62,053 nt of DNA from Candidatus Gastranaerophilales bacterium (GCA_944324855.1 CALUXY010000008.1:1-62053), one strand, 5' to 3'. Counted from the stretch's first letter, positions 1 to 8,748 are shown. Numbers and translations: made by a program. Notes: generated from the sequence alone by a model not told the origin.

Positions 1-81
1 TTATTTGACTCCGATGGAATATTACTATACACTCATAGAAAATGTTGCTTAGTCTAATATGTATTGAACTAGGACATACCG

Positions 82-110
82 TTGCGAAAATAACAATTAT
101 ATGCCATAAT
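82..110 (+). promoter_or_regulatory. Candidate promoter of the helicase gene
   Basis: TTGCGA (82-87) and CATAAT (105-110) are 17 bases apart, about 48 bases before the helicase ATG. The leader has no clear Shine-Dalgarno sequence next to the start. The match is moderate in AT-rich DNA, so the call is tentative. Confidence 0.35.
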
Positions 111-158
111 ATGAATGTAAGGACACCCCAAGAAGTATAGAGAAAGATTTGGATTAAA

Positions 159-2459
159 ATGTTTGATTTTCCGTTTGAACTTGATGATTTTCAAAAAGAA
201 GCTTGTGAATATATTTCAAATGGTGAAAGTGTTGTCGTATGTGCACCAACCGGTGCAGGGAAAACTGTTATTGCAGAACACGCAATCCATTGTGCTCTAA
301 AATCCGGAAACCGTGTTTTTTACACAACACCCTTAAAAGCGCTCTCAAACCAAAAATTTAATGATTTCTCACAAAAATATGGTGCAGACAAAGTCGGACT
401 TCTGACCGGTGATTCATCATTTAATCGTGATGCACAAATAGTCGTTATGACAACGGAAGTATTCAGAAATATGCTTTATTGTACCAATTTTGGTTCAATT
501 ACGGACAATATGCAAAACGTAAAATATGTTGTACTGGACGAAGTTCACTACATGAATGACGAAGAACGCGGTACTGTTTGGGAAGAAAGTATTATCTACT
601 GTCCTACAAATGTTCAGATAATAGCACTTTCGGCAACAGTTGCCAATGCCGATAAATTAACCGAATGGATTAATACTGTTCATTCGAAAACAAAACTTGT
701 GAATACGGATTTCAGACCTGTACCTTTAAGGTTTTATTATTTTGACAGTTCGCAGCCAAATACACTCCTGCCATTATTGGCGCCAGGCGGAACATTGAAT
801 AAAAAAATACGTCCGGAAAAGAAAAGTTTTAAACGCGGCAGAGGCGGTAAACTTTTACAAAAAAGTGTTGTAAAAGATGTTGTAAGAAACCTGCACGACA
901 GAGATATGTTGCCTGCAATATATTTCACATTTTCACGCAAAAAATGTGACGAACAAATGGAAAAATGCGCGGATTTATCTCTTGTTACCCCAAAAGAACA
1001 AAAAGAAATCCAGCAAATAATTGATGATTATATTGCAGAAAATCCATACTTATACAAAAACAAACATATTGAATATCTTCTGCAAGGTGTTGCCTCACAT
1101 CATGCCGGTCTTCTTCCAAGCTGGAAAATGCTTGTAGAAAAACTCTTCCAAAAAGGATTAATAAAAGTAGTTTTTGCTACAGAAACACTTGCAGCCGGAA
1201 TCAACATGCCGGCAAGGTCAACAGTTATCAGCTCTGTAAGCAAACGTACTGATGAAGGTCACAGAATGCTTACCGCAAGTGAGTTTTTGCAAATGTCCGG
1301 ACGTGCAGGCCGCCGAGGAATGGATGAAGTCGGATACGTTACAATAGTCGGTTCTCAATTCCAATCTCCGGAAGAAGTTGCTGAACTCGTATTGAGTGAT
1401 GCAAATCCTCTTGAGAGCCGGTTCTCCCCGAGTTATTCAATGGTTGCAAACCTATTGCAAAGATTTACCGTAGATGAAGCAAAAGAATTAATCCTGAAAA
1501 GTTTTGGGTATTTTTCTTCAAACTCAAGACTTTCAGGGCTAAATTTGCAGCTTGAAGATATTAAAGCAAAAATTGAAGAAAACAAAGAGTTTAAATGCTG
1601 GTGCAAACTAACAAACGATGACGTTTTAGAATACAACAAAATAAAAGATATGTACGTTCAAAACCGCAGAATATGTAAAACAATCCGACGTCAGGAAAAA
1701 GGCAAAAAACGCCCGTTCCCGCCGGAAGCGCTTGAGTTTGAAAAAACAGTCAAAGGACAGCTCCATAAAATGCAGTCTTATCAGTGTGATACCTGCAAGG
1801 TTTATAAAAAACATATTAAGGCAATAGAGCTTTTAAAACGATATCAAATTCGTGAAACACAAATTAATAAAGAGATTGAAATTCAACGTGATATTTTCTG
1901 GAACAAGTTTATTGCCCATAAAAATGTTCTTGAACAATTTGGATACATAAAAGACGATTACCCGACAGATAAGGGAAAAACTGTTTCTCAAATAAGAAGT
2001 GAAAACGAACTTTTCCTTGCGGAAATAATTTTCTCAGATATTCTGAACGATTTAACACCTGCAGAATTGGCAAGCGTAATTTGTGCGGTCACAACCGAAG
2101 ATATGCGGGCAGAAATGTATATGGGGCTGCCTCTCTCTCAAAAAGTTAGAAAAACACTGAATAAAATAAAAGATATCAGAAGACGTCTTGATAGAGCACA
2201 AAATGATAACAACATAGATGACGATATGTATATAAATTCTTACTACTGTGCGCTGATTGAGATGTGGTCAAACGGTGCGGAATGGGATGATATTGTTGAC
2301 CAGGTAGAAATGGGCGAAGGCGATATTGTAAGATGTTTCAAACGTGTAATTGATGTCTTAAGACAATTAACAACAATTGATAATGTTCCTGACACTCTTG
2401 TTTATACCGCTCGGGATGCAATCGATAGTATCCAAAGAGAACCTATTGATCTCGACTAG
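159..2459 (+). CDS. Ski2-like DEAD/DEAH-box RNA helicase
   Basis: This is a superfamily 2 RNA helicase of the Ski2/Mtr4 type, expected to unwind structured RNA in the cytoplasm during RNA processing or decay. Visible motifs are Walker A APTGAGKT (residues 29-36), DEVH (127-130), a motif III-like ALSATVANAD, HHAGLLPSWK, a motif V-like TLAAGINMPA and motif VI QMSGRAGRRG (378-387). The last ~170 residues resemble the helical DSHCT region that ends Ski2-type enzymes. At 766 residues it is somewhat shorter than I expect for cyanobacterial homologues. Its stop codon TAG is followed at once by a dispersed repeat unit. The family is clear; the RNA substrate is unknown. Confidence 0.9.
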   Translation: MFDFPFELDDFQKEACEYISNGESVVVCAPTGAGKTVIAEHAIHCALKSGNRVFYTTPLKALSNQKFNDFSQKYGADKVGLLTGDSSFNRDAQIVVMTTEVFRNMLYCTNFGSITDNMQNVKYVVLDEVHYMNDEERGTVWEESIIYCPTNVQIIALSATVANADKLTEWINTVHSKTKLVNTDFRPVPLRFYYFDSSQPNTLLPLLAPGGTLNKKIRPEKKSFKRGRGGKLLQKSVVKDVVRNLHDRDMLPAIYFTFSRKKCDEQMEKCADLSLVTPKEQKEIQQIIDDYIAENPYLYKNKHIEYLLQGVASHHAGLLPSWKMLVEKLFQKGLIKVVFATETLAAGINMPARSTVISSVSKRTDEGHRMLTASEFLQMSGRAGRRGMDEVGYVTIVGSQFQSPEEVAELVLSDANPLESRFSPSYSMVANLLQRFTVDEAKELILKSFGYFSSNSRLSGLNLQLEDIKAKIEENKEFKCWCKLTNDDVLEYNKIKDMYVQNRRICKTIRRQEKGKKRPFPPEALEFEKTVKGQLHKMQSYQCDTCKVYKKHIKAIELLKRYQIRETQINKEIEIQRDIFWNKFIAHKNVLEQFGYIKDDYPTDKGKTVSQIRSENELFLAEIIFSDILNDLTPAELASVICAVTTEDMRAEMYMGLPLSQKVRKTLNKIKDIRRRLDRAQNDNNIDDDMYINSYYCALIEMWSNGAEWDDIVDQVEMGEGDIVRCFKRVIDVLRQLTTIDNVPDTLVYTARDAIDSIQREPIDLD

Positions 2460-2727
2460 GGGGGGTAAATGTATTGGGATGGAATTGCGCTTACCAGTTA
2501 AGAGTCAGGCAAGGGGGTAAATGTATTGGGTTGGAATTGCGCTTACTAGTTAAGAGTAAGGCAAGAGGGTAAATGTATTGGGTTGGAATTGTGCTTACTC
2601 ATTGAAGAAAGTAGATAAGTGGCTATGAAGTCAAGCAGCCAGGCGAAATTAACATACCTTGTCAACCTGAATTTTTAATCAAGCGGGTAAGTCTGAATTG
2701 TAGCTTTCACAATCCATTTACCCCTTC
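2460..2727. repeat. Dispersed intergenic repeat with 52-bp tandem units
   Basis: Three head-to-tail units begin at 2461, 2513 and 2565 with an exact 52-base period. Each opens with G(G/A)GGGTAAATGTATTGGG and continues with GCGCTTAC-like sequence. The third runs into a module (about 2595-2655) that is the reverse complement of sequence near 8585-8660 and 24590-24655. The right end reads CAATCCATTTACCCC, an inverted partner of the left end, so the whole looks like one element with inverted termini. It starts directly after the helicase stop codon. The rest of the gap to 2780 shows nothing else. Confidence 0.75.
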
Positions 2728-2780
2728 AGGTTCTTACCAACGTTAGAACCAAAATTTCACCGGTTAATTAAATCAATGAT

Positions 2781-4058
2781 TTAACCATTTACAACTTTAC
2801 CGGTTTTATACTGAATATCGCCCGGAGTTAGTCCTTGTTTTGTAAGTTCCATAATTGGTAAAATGTATTCAGAATCATTATCATTTTTACAATCAAGTGA
2901 TTGGTATGCAATATTGAGGATTTCTGCGGCGATATCTTTTGCAAGAATATTTTTTATTTTTGTATCAAGTGCCAAACGCGGAACATGGTATCTGAATTCT
3001 TCAATATCTCTTGGAGAAATATTTTTTAAAAGATAATCTATTTCTTCCATCGCATCTTTGTTATACATAATACCTTTATAAATTGCAGGGATTGAATATT
3101 CAAACCCGTTTCCGACACAGTCGTGGTTTCTGATTTCTATGAATTGTCTTAATCTTACATCAGGGAAATATAAATTGGCATGGAGTTTGTAATCTTTCAT
3201 TTCTGCCTGATAGCCCTGATATCCGTATTTTATAAACTGTTTAAACGTAATTTTGCCATCAATATTAATTATTTTGTTATTTCTTGTAATAAAAATCATT
3301 GGTGATTCAATTACATTATTTATATAATTTGTAAAATCATTTTCTCTTGTTAAATCTGTCGGAAAGCCGCAGCGTTCGTTATCAGTATTCAGCCAGGCTA
3401 AAGCCCTAAAGGATTTGTACCCTGTATCTACACCGCCCCTGATTGATGAATTTGCAAACATAGCGGTCATAAAAGGAGATATAATTGATGCAATCCGAAG
3501 TTTATTCATCGCATCTTCTTCTGATGAGTAATCAACTCCGACCTGAATACCTGCAGTTTCTCTCATCATTACGTCTGATAATATTCCCCACAGATAATCT
3601 GCCATATATTTATATCGTCTTTTGGGAATAAGTTTTATTTTTTTATAAGTAGATATTGGTGAAACTCCGTAATTAATAAGTTTTATTCCGTATTTATCCA
3701 GAAGAATATTGAGAGCGGAATCAATTGATTCAATTTTATTTTTTAAATCGGTTACTGTTTTTTGGGGTTCTATGCTGTATTCAATCTGTGCTCCCGGCTC
3801 CAGTGTAATTGTGTCGTGGAGTTTTTTAAGTCCTATAATCTCATTATTATCAAGAAGATAATCCCAGTTGTCAATTTCTGCAAATTCTTTTAATAATTCA
3901 CATACCCCAAAAAGACCGTAATAAGATGCTGCCTCATTTGTTGATTTATCTATTGGTAAACGTTCATACTCCATTCCGATAGTTTCAGTATGTTTGCACC
4001 CTTTTTGGTATTCTTTTAAAATATCTTCATACGATAATTTTTCTTTGCAATAGTTCAT
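2781..4058 (-). CDS. gshA: Glutamate-cysteine ligase (GCS2/plant-type)
   Basis: The product (425 residues) resembles the GCS2-type glutamate-cysteine ligases, which join glutamate and cysteine in the first step of glutathione or gamma-glutamylcysteine synthesis. Visible features are the N-terminal GMEYERLP, matching the GxExE substrate and metal-binding signature, then LEPGAQIEYS and RETAGIQVGVD, and the central SSIRGGVDTGYKSFRA segment. I place the start at the ATG at 4058 because AAAGGAG lies 5-6 bases upstream; an in-frame ATG 21 bases earlier lacks such a site. No glutathione synthetase gene is in the window, so the end product cannot be told. The gene symbol is a family-level assignment. 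Confidence 0.75.
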   Translation of the reverse strand: MNYCKEKLSYEDILKEYQKGCKHTETIGMEYERLPIDKSTNEAASYYGLFGVCELLKEFAEIDNWDYLLDNNEIIGLKKLHDTITLEPGAQIEYSIEPQKTVTDLKNKIESIDSALNILLDKYGIKLINYGVSPISTYKKIKLIPKRRYKYMADYLWGILSDVMMRETAGIQVGVDYSSEEDAMNKLRIASIISPFMTAMFANSSIRGGVDTGYKSFRALAWLNTDNERCGFPTDLTRENDFTNYINNVIESPMIFITRNNKIINIDGKITFKQFIKYGYQGYQAEMKDYKLHANLYFPDVRLRQFIEIRNHDCVGNGFEYSIPAIYKGIMYNKDAMEEIDYLLKNISPRDIEEFRYHVPRLALDTKIKNILAKDIAAEILNIAYQSLDCKNDNDSEYILPIMELTKQGLTPGDIQYKTGKVVNG

Positions 4059-4143
4059 AAAAACTCCTTTTTTAATCATAATATAAAAGTACCAAATGAA
4101 AATATAAAAACATTTACCTGTTTGTATTATTATTGTTAGTAAT

Positions 4144-4995
4144 ATGGATTACGTAAAAAGAGCAAAATTTTTTAGAACAAAAAAACGATTGGGCCAGAAT
4201 TTTCTGGTCAATCCGGACGTTATATCGGATATTTTAGATTTCGCGGATATAAGTCAGGATGATATCGTACTGGAAATTGGACCGGGTGTTGGGTTTGTAA
4301 CAGAGCAACTGGTAAAATATGCCAGAAAAGTAATTGCAGTCGAATTAGATGAAGAAGCAATAAAAGAGCTTGAGAAAATAGAATGCGATAATCTTGAAAT
4401 TATCCATCAAGATATTTTGAAAACAAACATCTGGGAATTAATCCCGGAAGGAGAAAAAGTTAAGGTTGTTGCAAATATTCCATACTATATCACAGCACCT
4501 ATTATTGCACACCTGCTGGGTGAAGTTGATGACTTAGCGAACAAAAACCGCCGGAGTATAAAAGATATTATTCTTATGGTGCAGGAAGAAGTTGCCAGAA
4601 GAGTTGTAGCGGATGAATCTTCACCATCTAAAGAATATGGTCTTTTAACAATACTTTCTCAATTCTGGGCAGATTGTGAGATTTTAAGGTTTGTCGGCAG
4701 ACGTTCTTTTTATCCTTCTCCAAAAGTTAATTCTGCTTTAATAGGATTAAAGATAAATGATGAGCCAAGGTTAAAATTATCTGATTATACACATTTTCGC
4801 CGTACTATAAAAGCAGGATTTGCACAAAGACGCAAGAATATAAAAAACTGTTTGATAAACGGCGGATTTGATAAGGATATAGTGCCAAAAGTCCTTGAAA
4901 AATTAGGAATTGATACAAATACTAGAGCCGAAAATATCTCAATAGAAAAATTCGGAGAATTATCAGAGGAATTAAAAAATGCAAGTCAAAGTTAA
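4144..4995 (+). CDS. rsmA: 16S rRNA dimethyladenosine transferase RsmA (KsgA)
   Basis: RsmA dimethylates two adjacent adenines near the 3' end of 16S rRNA with S-adenosylmethionine during small-subunit maturation. The N-terminus has KKRLGQNFL, followed by the SAM-binding motif LEIGPGVGFVTE and the catalytic NIPYYITAPI. The C-terminal helical part contains GFAQRRKNIKNCL, typical of the family. Length 283 is normal. No Shine-Dalgarno sequence precedes the ATG. The gene overlaps ispE by 17 bases, and the pair surely forms one operon, an arrangement seen in many bacteria. Confidence 0.95.
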   Translation: MDYVKRAKFFRTKKRLGQNFLVNPDVISDILDFADISQDDIVLEIGPGVGFVTEQLVKYARKVIAVELDEEAIKELEKIECDNLEIIHQDILKTNIWELIPEGEKVKVVANIPYYITAPIIAHLLGEVDDLANKNRRSIKDIILMVQEEVARRVVADESSPSKEYGLLTILSQFWADCEILRFVGRRSFYPSPKVNSALIGLKINDEPRLKLSDYTHFRRTIKAGFAQRRKNIKNCLINGGFDKDIVPKVLEKLGIDTNTRAENISIEKFGELSEELKNASQS

Positions 4996-5830
4996 AACAC
5001 CTGCAAAAATAAATCTTACACTGGAAGTATTAAATAAACGCCCTGATGGGTATCACAATATACAAAGTATTATGCAGATGGTAGATTTGTATGACTATTT
5101 GACTATTGATGTTGAAGATTGCGATAAAAATGAGATTCTTCTCACCGGAACAAGTGATGAAATACCTTATAACGAAAAAAATCTGGTTTATAAAGCGGCG
5201 AAACTATATCTTGATAAAACAGGTATAGAAAATAAACAAATAAAAATTTTTATAGAAAAAAATATTCCTGTTGCAGCGGGATTGGCAGGCGGCAGTACAA
5301 ATGCTGCCGGAACATTTTACGGGTTAAATAAAATTTTTAATCTTTTATCAAAAGAAGAATTACATGGATTATGTGCAGCTCTTGGTTCTGATTTGAATGT
5401 ATGCCTTGAAGGCGGGTGTTTACTTGCAACAGGCAGAGGTGAAAATATTGAACATCTGCCGTTTAGAGAACATTCTGTATCGCTGATAAAACCTTTGAAT
5501 CTTGGTATAAGTGCAAAAGAAGCATATACAAAGTTTTCGAAGCTTGAAAAGAAACCGGATCTTGATATGACGTTCAAAATGATTGATTCAATTAAAGTAG
5601 GATGTGATGTAAGACAGTTTTTACATAACGATTTAGAAGTTGCTATTTTTAATGATTATCCTGAATTTCAAAAAATTAAATCCATATTGCCAAAATCAAT
5701 CATGTCCGGCTCAGGTTCAACATATTTTGTAATAGATGATATAATTCCTCAAATTGATGGCTATTGGGTATCAAACAGACATAAATTTATTCCTTCAGGG
5801 GTTGAAGAATATGAACTTTTATTAAAATAG
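4979..5830 (+). CDS. ispE: 4-diphosphocytidyl-2-C-methyl-D-erythritol kinase IspE
   Basis: This GHMP-family kinase phosphorylates 4-diphosphocytidyl-methylerythritol in the MEP isoprenoid pathway. The start TPAKINLTLEV and RPDGYHNI are typical of IspE. The ATP-binding loop reads PVAAGLAGGSTNAA, close to the usual GLGGGSSDAA but with Asn in place of the usual Asp. The C-terminus has the third GHMP motif MSGSGSTYF. Length is 283 residues. The start overlaps the end of rsmA, so translation is probably coupled. It fits with uppS at 14.1 kb, which uses the isoprenoid product. Confidence 0.93.
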   Translation: MQVKVKTPAKINLTLEVLNKRPDGYHNIQSIMQMVDLYDYLTIDVEDCDKNEILLTGTSDEIPYNEKNLVYKAAKLYLDKTGIENKQIKIFIEKNIPVAAGLAGGSTNAAGTFYGLNKIFNLLSKEELHGLCAALGSDLNVCLEGGCLLATGRGENIEHLPFREHSVSLIKPLNLGISAKEAYTKFSKLEKKPDLDMTFKMIDSIKVGCDVRQFLHNDLEVAIFNDYPEFQKIKSILPKSIMSGSGSTYFVIDDIIPQIDGYWVSNRHKFIPSGVEEYELLLK

Positions 5831-5842
5831 CCGTTAAAGGTA

Positions 5843-5872
5843 TTAACAAAATATATATGTCGATGATAGAAT
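5843..5872 (+). promoter_or_regulatory. Promoter placing the transcription start at the ATG
   Basis: TTAACA (5843-5848) and TAGAAT (5867-5872) are 18 bases apart. The -10 box ends six bases before the ATG at 5879 and no Shine-Dalgarno sequence is present. Transcription would begin at or next to the start codon, giving a leaderless mRNA. Confidence 0.5.
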
Positions 5873-5878
5873 AACTCT

Positions 5879-6694
5879 ATGGAGAACTTAGAGGATATGT
5901 ATTCTGAGGTTCCGCCGACCAAATTAAGGGATAAGGAAGAAAAGTTCCGACCGGCGAGAACATCTAAATTTTGGTTATGGGTAGCAGACAGATTCTTCTA
6001 CAATATGTTGGAGAACCGTTTTTATGCTATGCGCTATAAAGGTGTTGAAAACCTTAAGTCCTTAGGAAAAGTTCCGACAATATTCTTTGCTCCGCACTGT
6101 AACTGGTGGGATGGAATTGTCGGTTATAATATCTGTAACCGCCTTTTGAAGAAAGAAATCAGGCTTATGGTTGAAGAGCTTAACCGCTTTCCGTTATTGC
6201 GCAGGGGCGGAGCATTTAACGTTAATAAAAAGTCTGCACAAGCATCTATGGATGCCCTTAAATATTCCGTAAACTTGTTATCAGACTTAAGAAATATATT
6301 ATATATTTATCCTCAAGGAATTATCAAACCGCCTAATTTTAGGCCGATTGAGTTTCAAACAGGCATGACTTATATCGCGCAAAAAGCAGCAAAAAGATAT
6401 GGTAAAGTTAATCTTGTGCCGATAGCTGTAAGCTATTTATTCATGCGCGATAATCGTCCTGAAATATGGGTTGAATTTGGGAAAGAAATAATTCTCGATA
6501 CGCCGAAAATTGACAGGAAAGAATATACAGAATTTCTTGCAAAATCACTTGAAGATTTGTGTGACAGTCAGGCAAAAGATTTATCACACGCAAAATTTGA
6601 AGGATACCAAACTCTATTCCAGCAAAAATTAGCCTGGTACAGACGTATTGAACAATGGCTGAAACGCATTGATAACAAAGGTCATCATTCGTAA
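5879..6694 (+). CDS. Lysophospholipid acyltransferase family protein (PlsC-like)
   Basis: The protein belongs to the PlsC-type glycerolipid acyltransferases, which move an acyl chain onto lysophosphatidic acid or a related acceptor at the inner membrane. The catalytic H-x4-D motif is seen as HCNWWD within FFAPHCNWWDGIVG, and the downstream IYPQGI matches the FPEG-type acceptor block. Length is 271 residues. No long transmembrane segment is obvious. It is likely transcribed alone from its own promoter, without a leader. The exact acceptor cannot be told; lipid A-type acylation is an alternative. Confidence 0.8.
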   Translation: MENLEDMYSEVPPTKLRDKEEKFRPARTSKFWLWVADRFFYNMLENRFYAMRYKGVENLKSLGKVPTIFFAPHCNWWDGIVGYNICNRLLKKEIRLMVEELNRFPLLRRGGAFNVNKKSAQASMDALKYSVNLLSDLRNILYIYPQGIIKPPNFRPIEFQTGMTYIAQKAAKRYGKVNLVPIAVSYLFMRDNRPEIWVEFGKEIILDTPKIDRKEYTEFLAKSLEDLCDSQAKDLSHAKFEGYQTLFQQKLAWYRRIEQWLKRIDNKGHHS

Positions 6695-6698
6695 AAAA

Positions 6699-6908
6699 TT
6701 ATTTTCTTTTTATAAATGTTAAATCATAATCTAAAATATCACAAATGGCTAATAACTCATTAAATCTAAGAGTATTGTTTCTTAATTTATTGCTTAAACC
6801 GGAACGAGATAAACGTTTTCCAAGCATCAATGATATTTTTGATGCTAAATCTGTAATTGTCATTTTTTCTTTTGCCAGTAATATCTTTATATACTCTTGT
6901 GTTTCCAT
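6699..6908 (-). CDS. Small helix-turn-helix protein
   Basis: This 69-residue basic protein reads as one helix-turn-helix domain. MTITDLASKIS is the first helix pair and SRSGLSNKLRNN the likely recognition region, followed by FNELLAICDILDY. It is similar in layout to Cro/CI-type regulators. It lies 12 bases after the next HTH gene on the same strand and should be cotranscribed with it. No Shine-Dalgarno sequence is visible. The target is unknown; the paired operators at 7.15 kb are the nearest candidates. Confidence 0.65.
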   Translation of the reverse strand: METQEYIKILLAKEKMTITDLASKISLMLGKRLSRSGLSNKLRNNTLRFNELLAICDILDYDLTFIKRK

Positions 6909-6920
6909 AACAATTTATTA

Positions 6921-7124
6921 TTAATCAGGAATAAATTCAAATAATTCTTGTGTATTACATTCCAAAGCATTACATAATTTATTCATCGTATCAAAACTGA
7001 CACTTTTAGTCTTATTATAATAAAGGTTTATAACTGCACTTTGACTTAATCCAGTTAATCTTTGCAGTTCTGACATCTTTATTCTTTTACGCCCCAAAAT
7101 TTCTGATAATTTATTATTAATCAT
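6921..7124 (-). CDS. XRE-family transcriptional regulator (small)
   Basis: This is a 67-residue Cro/CI-type DNA-binding protein with the typical pattern KMSELQRLTGLSQSAVINLYY followed by TMNKLCNALECNTQELFEF, the standard XRE ending. It contains only the DNA-binding domain. On the minus strand the -10 box TATTAT (7136-7131), preceded by TG in extended -10 position, ends six bases before the ATG, so the mRNA is probably leaderless. It faces the XRE gene at 7240 across about 115 bases containing paired operators. Confidence 0.8.
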   Translation of the reverse strand: MINNKLSEILGRKRIKMSELQRLTGLSQSAVINLYYNKTKSVSFDTMNKLCNALECNTQELFEFIPD

Positions 7125-7152
7125 ATTACGATAATAACATTTTATTCTGTAG

Positions 7153-7201
7153 TTGACATTTACTATTTCATAGAGTAGTATAACTATTTTATAGTATAGT
7201 G
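7153..7201 (+). promoter_or_regulatory. Strong promoter with two operator half-repeats
   Basis: TTGACA (7153-7158) and TAGTAT (7176-7181) are 17 bases apart, close to the sigma-70 consensus. Two related sites, ACTATTTCATAGAGTAGTA (from 7162) and ACTATTTTATAGTATAGTG (from 7183), are 21 bases apart, two helical turns. The second contains the perfect inverted repeat ACTAT-TTT-ATAGT. One copy sits between -35 and -10 and one just after -10, as expected for repression by a dimeric XRE protein. Autoregulation by a neighbouring HTH gene is inference. Confidence 0.65.
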
Positions 7202-7239
7202 AATTTGTAATATTAATTTAAATTTTGAAGGAGTATTTT

Positions 7240-7476
7240 ATGAATATATACAAATATATAGGTGAAAAGATAAAAACAATTAGGGAACATGCCGGCATGA
7301 GCCAAAAAGGATTTGCCAATAAAAGCGGGCTTAGTTTTTACAAACTAAAAAGAATTGAAGAGGGAAAACACAAAATAACGTTTATAACTTTATGGATTAT
7401 CTGTGAAGTACTTAATATAAAAATCAGCGATCTGTTCACAAATATTGAATCACAGATTAATTGTAAACAAATGTAA
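7240..7476 (+). CDS. XRE-family transcriptional regulator
   Basis: This 78-residue Cro/CI-type regulator has the complete helix-turn-helix signature: IGEKIKTIREHAGMSQKGFA, SGLSFYKLKRIEEGKHKI and LWIICEVLNIKISDLF. The start is the ATG at 7240 because GAAGGAG lies 6 bases upstream; an in-frame start 15 bases earlier would overlap that site. Two operator-like repeats cover its promoter, so it probably represses itself and perhaps the divergent HTH pair. No phage or toxin gene adjoins it, so its wider role is unclear. Confidence 0.82.
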   Translation: MNIYKYIGEKIKTIREHAGMSQKGFANKSGLSFYKLKRIEEGKHKITFITLWIICEVLNIKISDLFTNIESQINCKQM

Positions 7477-7582
7477 CATAATTAGGAAAATATGTTATAA
7501 AAAAAGCAAGTTTTGGATAGTTATATACTTTATATATATGTAGAAATTATAAAACTTCTAAAAGTCCCGAGGAGAGCATAAT

Positions 7583-7909
7583 ATGGCACTATTATTCGCA
7601 AATGTTGCGGAACAGTACGCAATGAAAAAACACGAAGAAGATGACGCAGTTAAATTATCATCCAAAGTAAGTGATTTATTTGACGTCATAGATAATCCGG
7701 ACGGGACTGTGAAAGAAATCGGCGATGGAGAACCGCCGCAAAAAATGTTTATGACATCAGTTGCAACAGAGTATTACAAAAAATCTATTGAAGATATTAA
7801 TAATACCAAAATCGGCAACAAAGCAGTAAGGAGAAAAAACTTCCAGCAAATTATGAAAGAATCGTTCTTCTACGGAGCGAATAGGTTCGGAAACAACTTC
7901 ATAGCATAA
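7583..7909 (+). CDS. Hypothetical protein, 108 residues
   Basis: I do not recognise this protein. It is hydrophilic, has no membrane segment or signal peptide, and ends in an aromatic and Asn-rich stretch SFFYGANRFGNNF. A good ribosome site GAGGAG lies before the ATG. The stop codon TAA is followed immediately by a dispersed repeat element, and there is no terminator directly behind the gene; the nearest one is at 8117. Coding is supported by the ribosome site, the codon pattern and the lack of any competing gene. Confidence 0.6.
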   Translation: MALLFANVAEQYAMKKHEEDDAVKLSSKVSDLFDVIDNPDGTVKEIGDGEPPQKMFMTSVATEYYKKSIEDINNTKIGNKAVRRKNFQQIMKESFFYGANRFGNNFIA

Positions 7910-8708
7910 GAGGGTGAGGTAAATGAATTTGGTTTAAATTCTGATTCCCCGACTGATGAATTAATTTCAGTCATTGCGAGCCGCATTAGCGGCGTGGCAA
8001 TCTAAATAAAGAAATATCACAAGTTGTTAAAACGAATCTTAAAAAAGAATTAAAACAAGTTAATTAGACCATGATTAGCTTGATTATACGGACAGGGACA
8101 AATTAGGAAAATTTTAGCGGTCATTCGACCGCTTTTTATTTGCGGATTTTGGCAAGTGCGACGACCGAACGAAGTGAGGTCTAGTCACGTCCCTGTGAAC
8201 AAGCTGATGGAGTGCAGATTTTGCTTTGCAAAATCGTAACGGAATGCAAAGCTTGTGAACCGCCAATAATCCAAGACAGGTGCTACGCACAAGAACTCTG
8301 TTGAAAAGATTAAATATCTTTTCAATAGAGGCAGGTGAGTCAGAACTTGTTCTGCGAACCGTATATAAATATACCTGTGTCCGGTTTGACTTTGGATTAC
8401 AAGTTTTATTTATAATTACAAAATCTCACCGTCAAACCATTCTGTTCATTATGTATATCCTTTTACCCCTGAACCGCCAATAATCCAAGACAGGTGATTA
8501 AGTGATTAAGCTGGTGAATAGTGAGAGTGATTAGTGAATAGAAAGGCAGCTGAGTAATTAAGCAGCTACGCAGCTAAGATGGTTGATTGCTCCGAATATT
8601 AGAATAATTTCGCCTAGCTGCTTGACTTCTTAGCCGCTTATCTACTTTCTTCAATGGGTAAGCGTAATTTTAACCAAATTCATTTACCCCTTTACCCCTT
8701 TACCCCCG
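7910..8708. repeat. ~800-bp composite repeat element with inverted ends, no convincing gene
   Basis: The ends form a 17-base perfect inverted repeat, GGTAAATGAATTTGGTT (7918-7934) and its complement (8672-8688). Inside are a palindromic CATTGCGAG...GTGGCAATCT module (7971-8003), a GAACGAAGTGAGG stretch (8167-8180), a hairpin TTGAAAAGAT-TAAAT-ATCTTTTCAA near 8303-8327, and a module near 8540-8660 also found at 24.5 kb. A 26-base direct repeat (8257-8282 and 8471-8496) brackets 188 bases. Short reading frames here look non-coding. The element begins right after the stop codon of the previous gene and encodes no transposase. Confidence 0.7.
8117..8137 (+). terminator. Rho-independent terminator
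   Basis: GCGGTC-ATTC-GACCGC followed by TTTTT forms a 6-bp GC-rich stem with a tetraloop. It lies about 200 bases after the 7583-7909 gene inside the repeat element, and is the first terminator behind that gene. Confidence 0.65.
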
Positions 8709-8748
8709 TTCTCTAGCAAAAAAAATTTTTACAAGGTTTATAGGTAAT

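Noticed and set aside
2461..2600. 52-base tandem units resembling a short CRISPR array
   Set aside because: The units are contiguous repeats without unique spacers, there are only three, and no cas gene is present.
8280..8483. 67-codon frame inside the 7.9-8.7 kb repeat element
   Set aside because: No ribosome site, and it crosses a hairpin and a repeat module.
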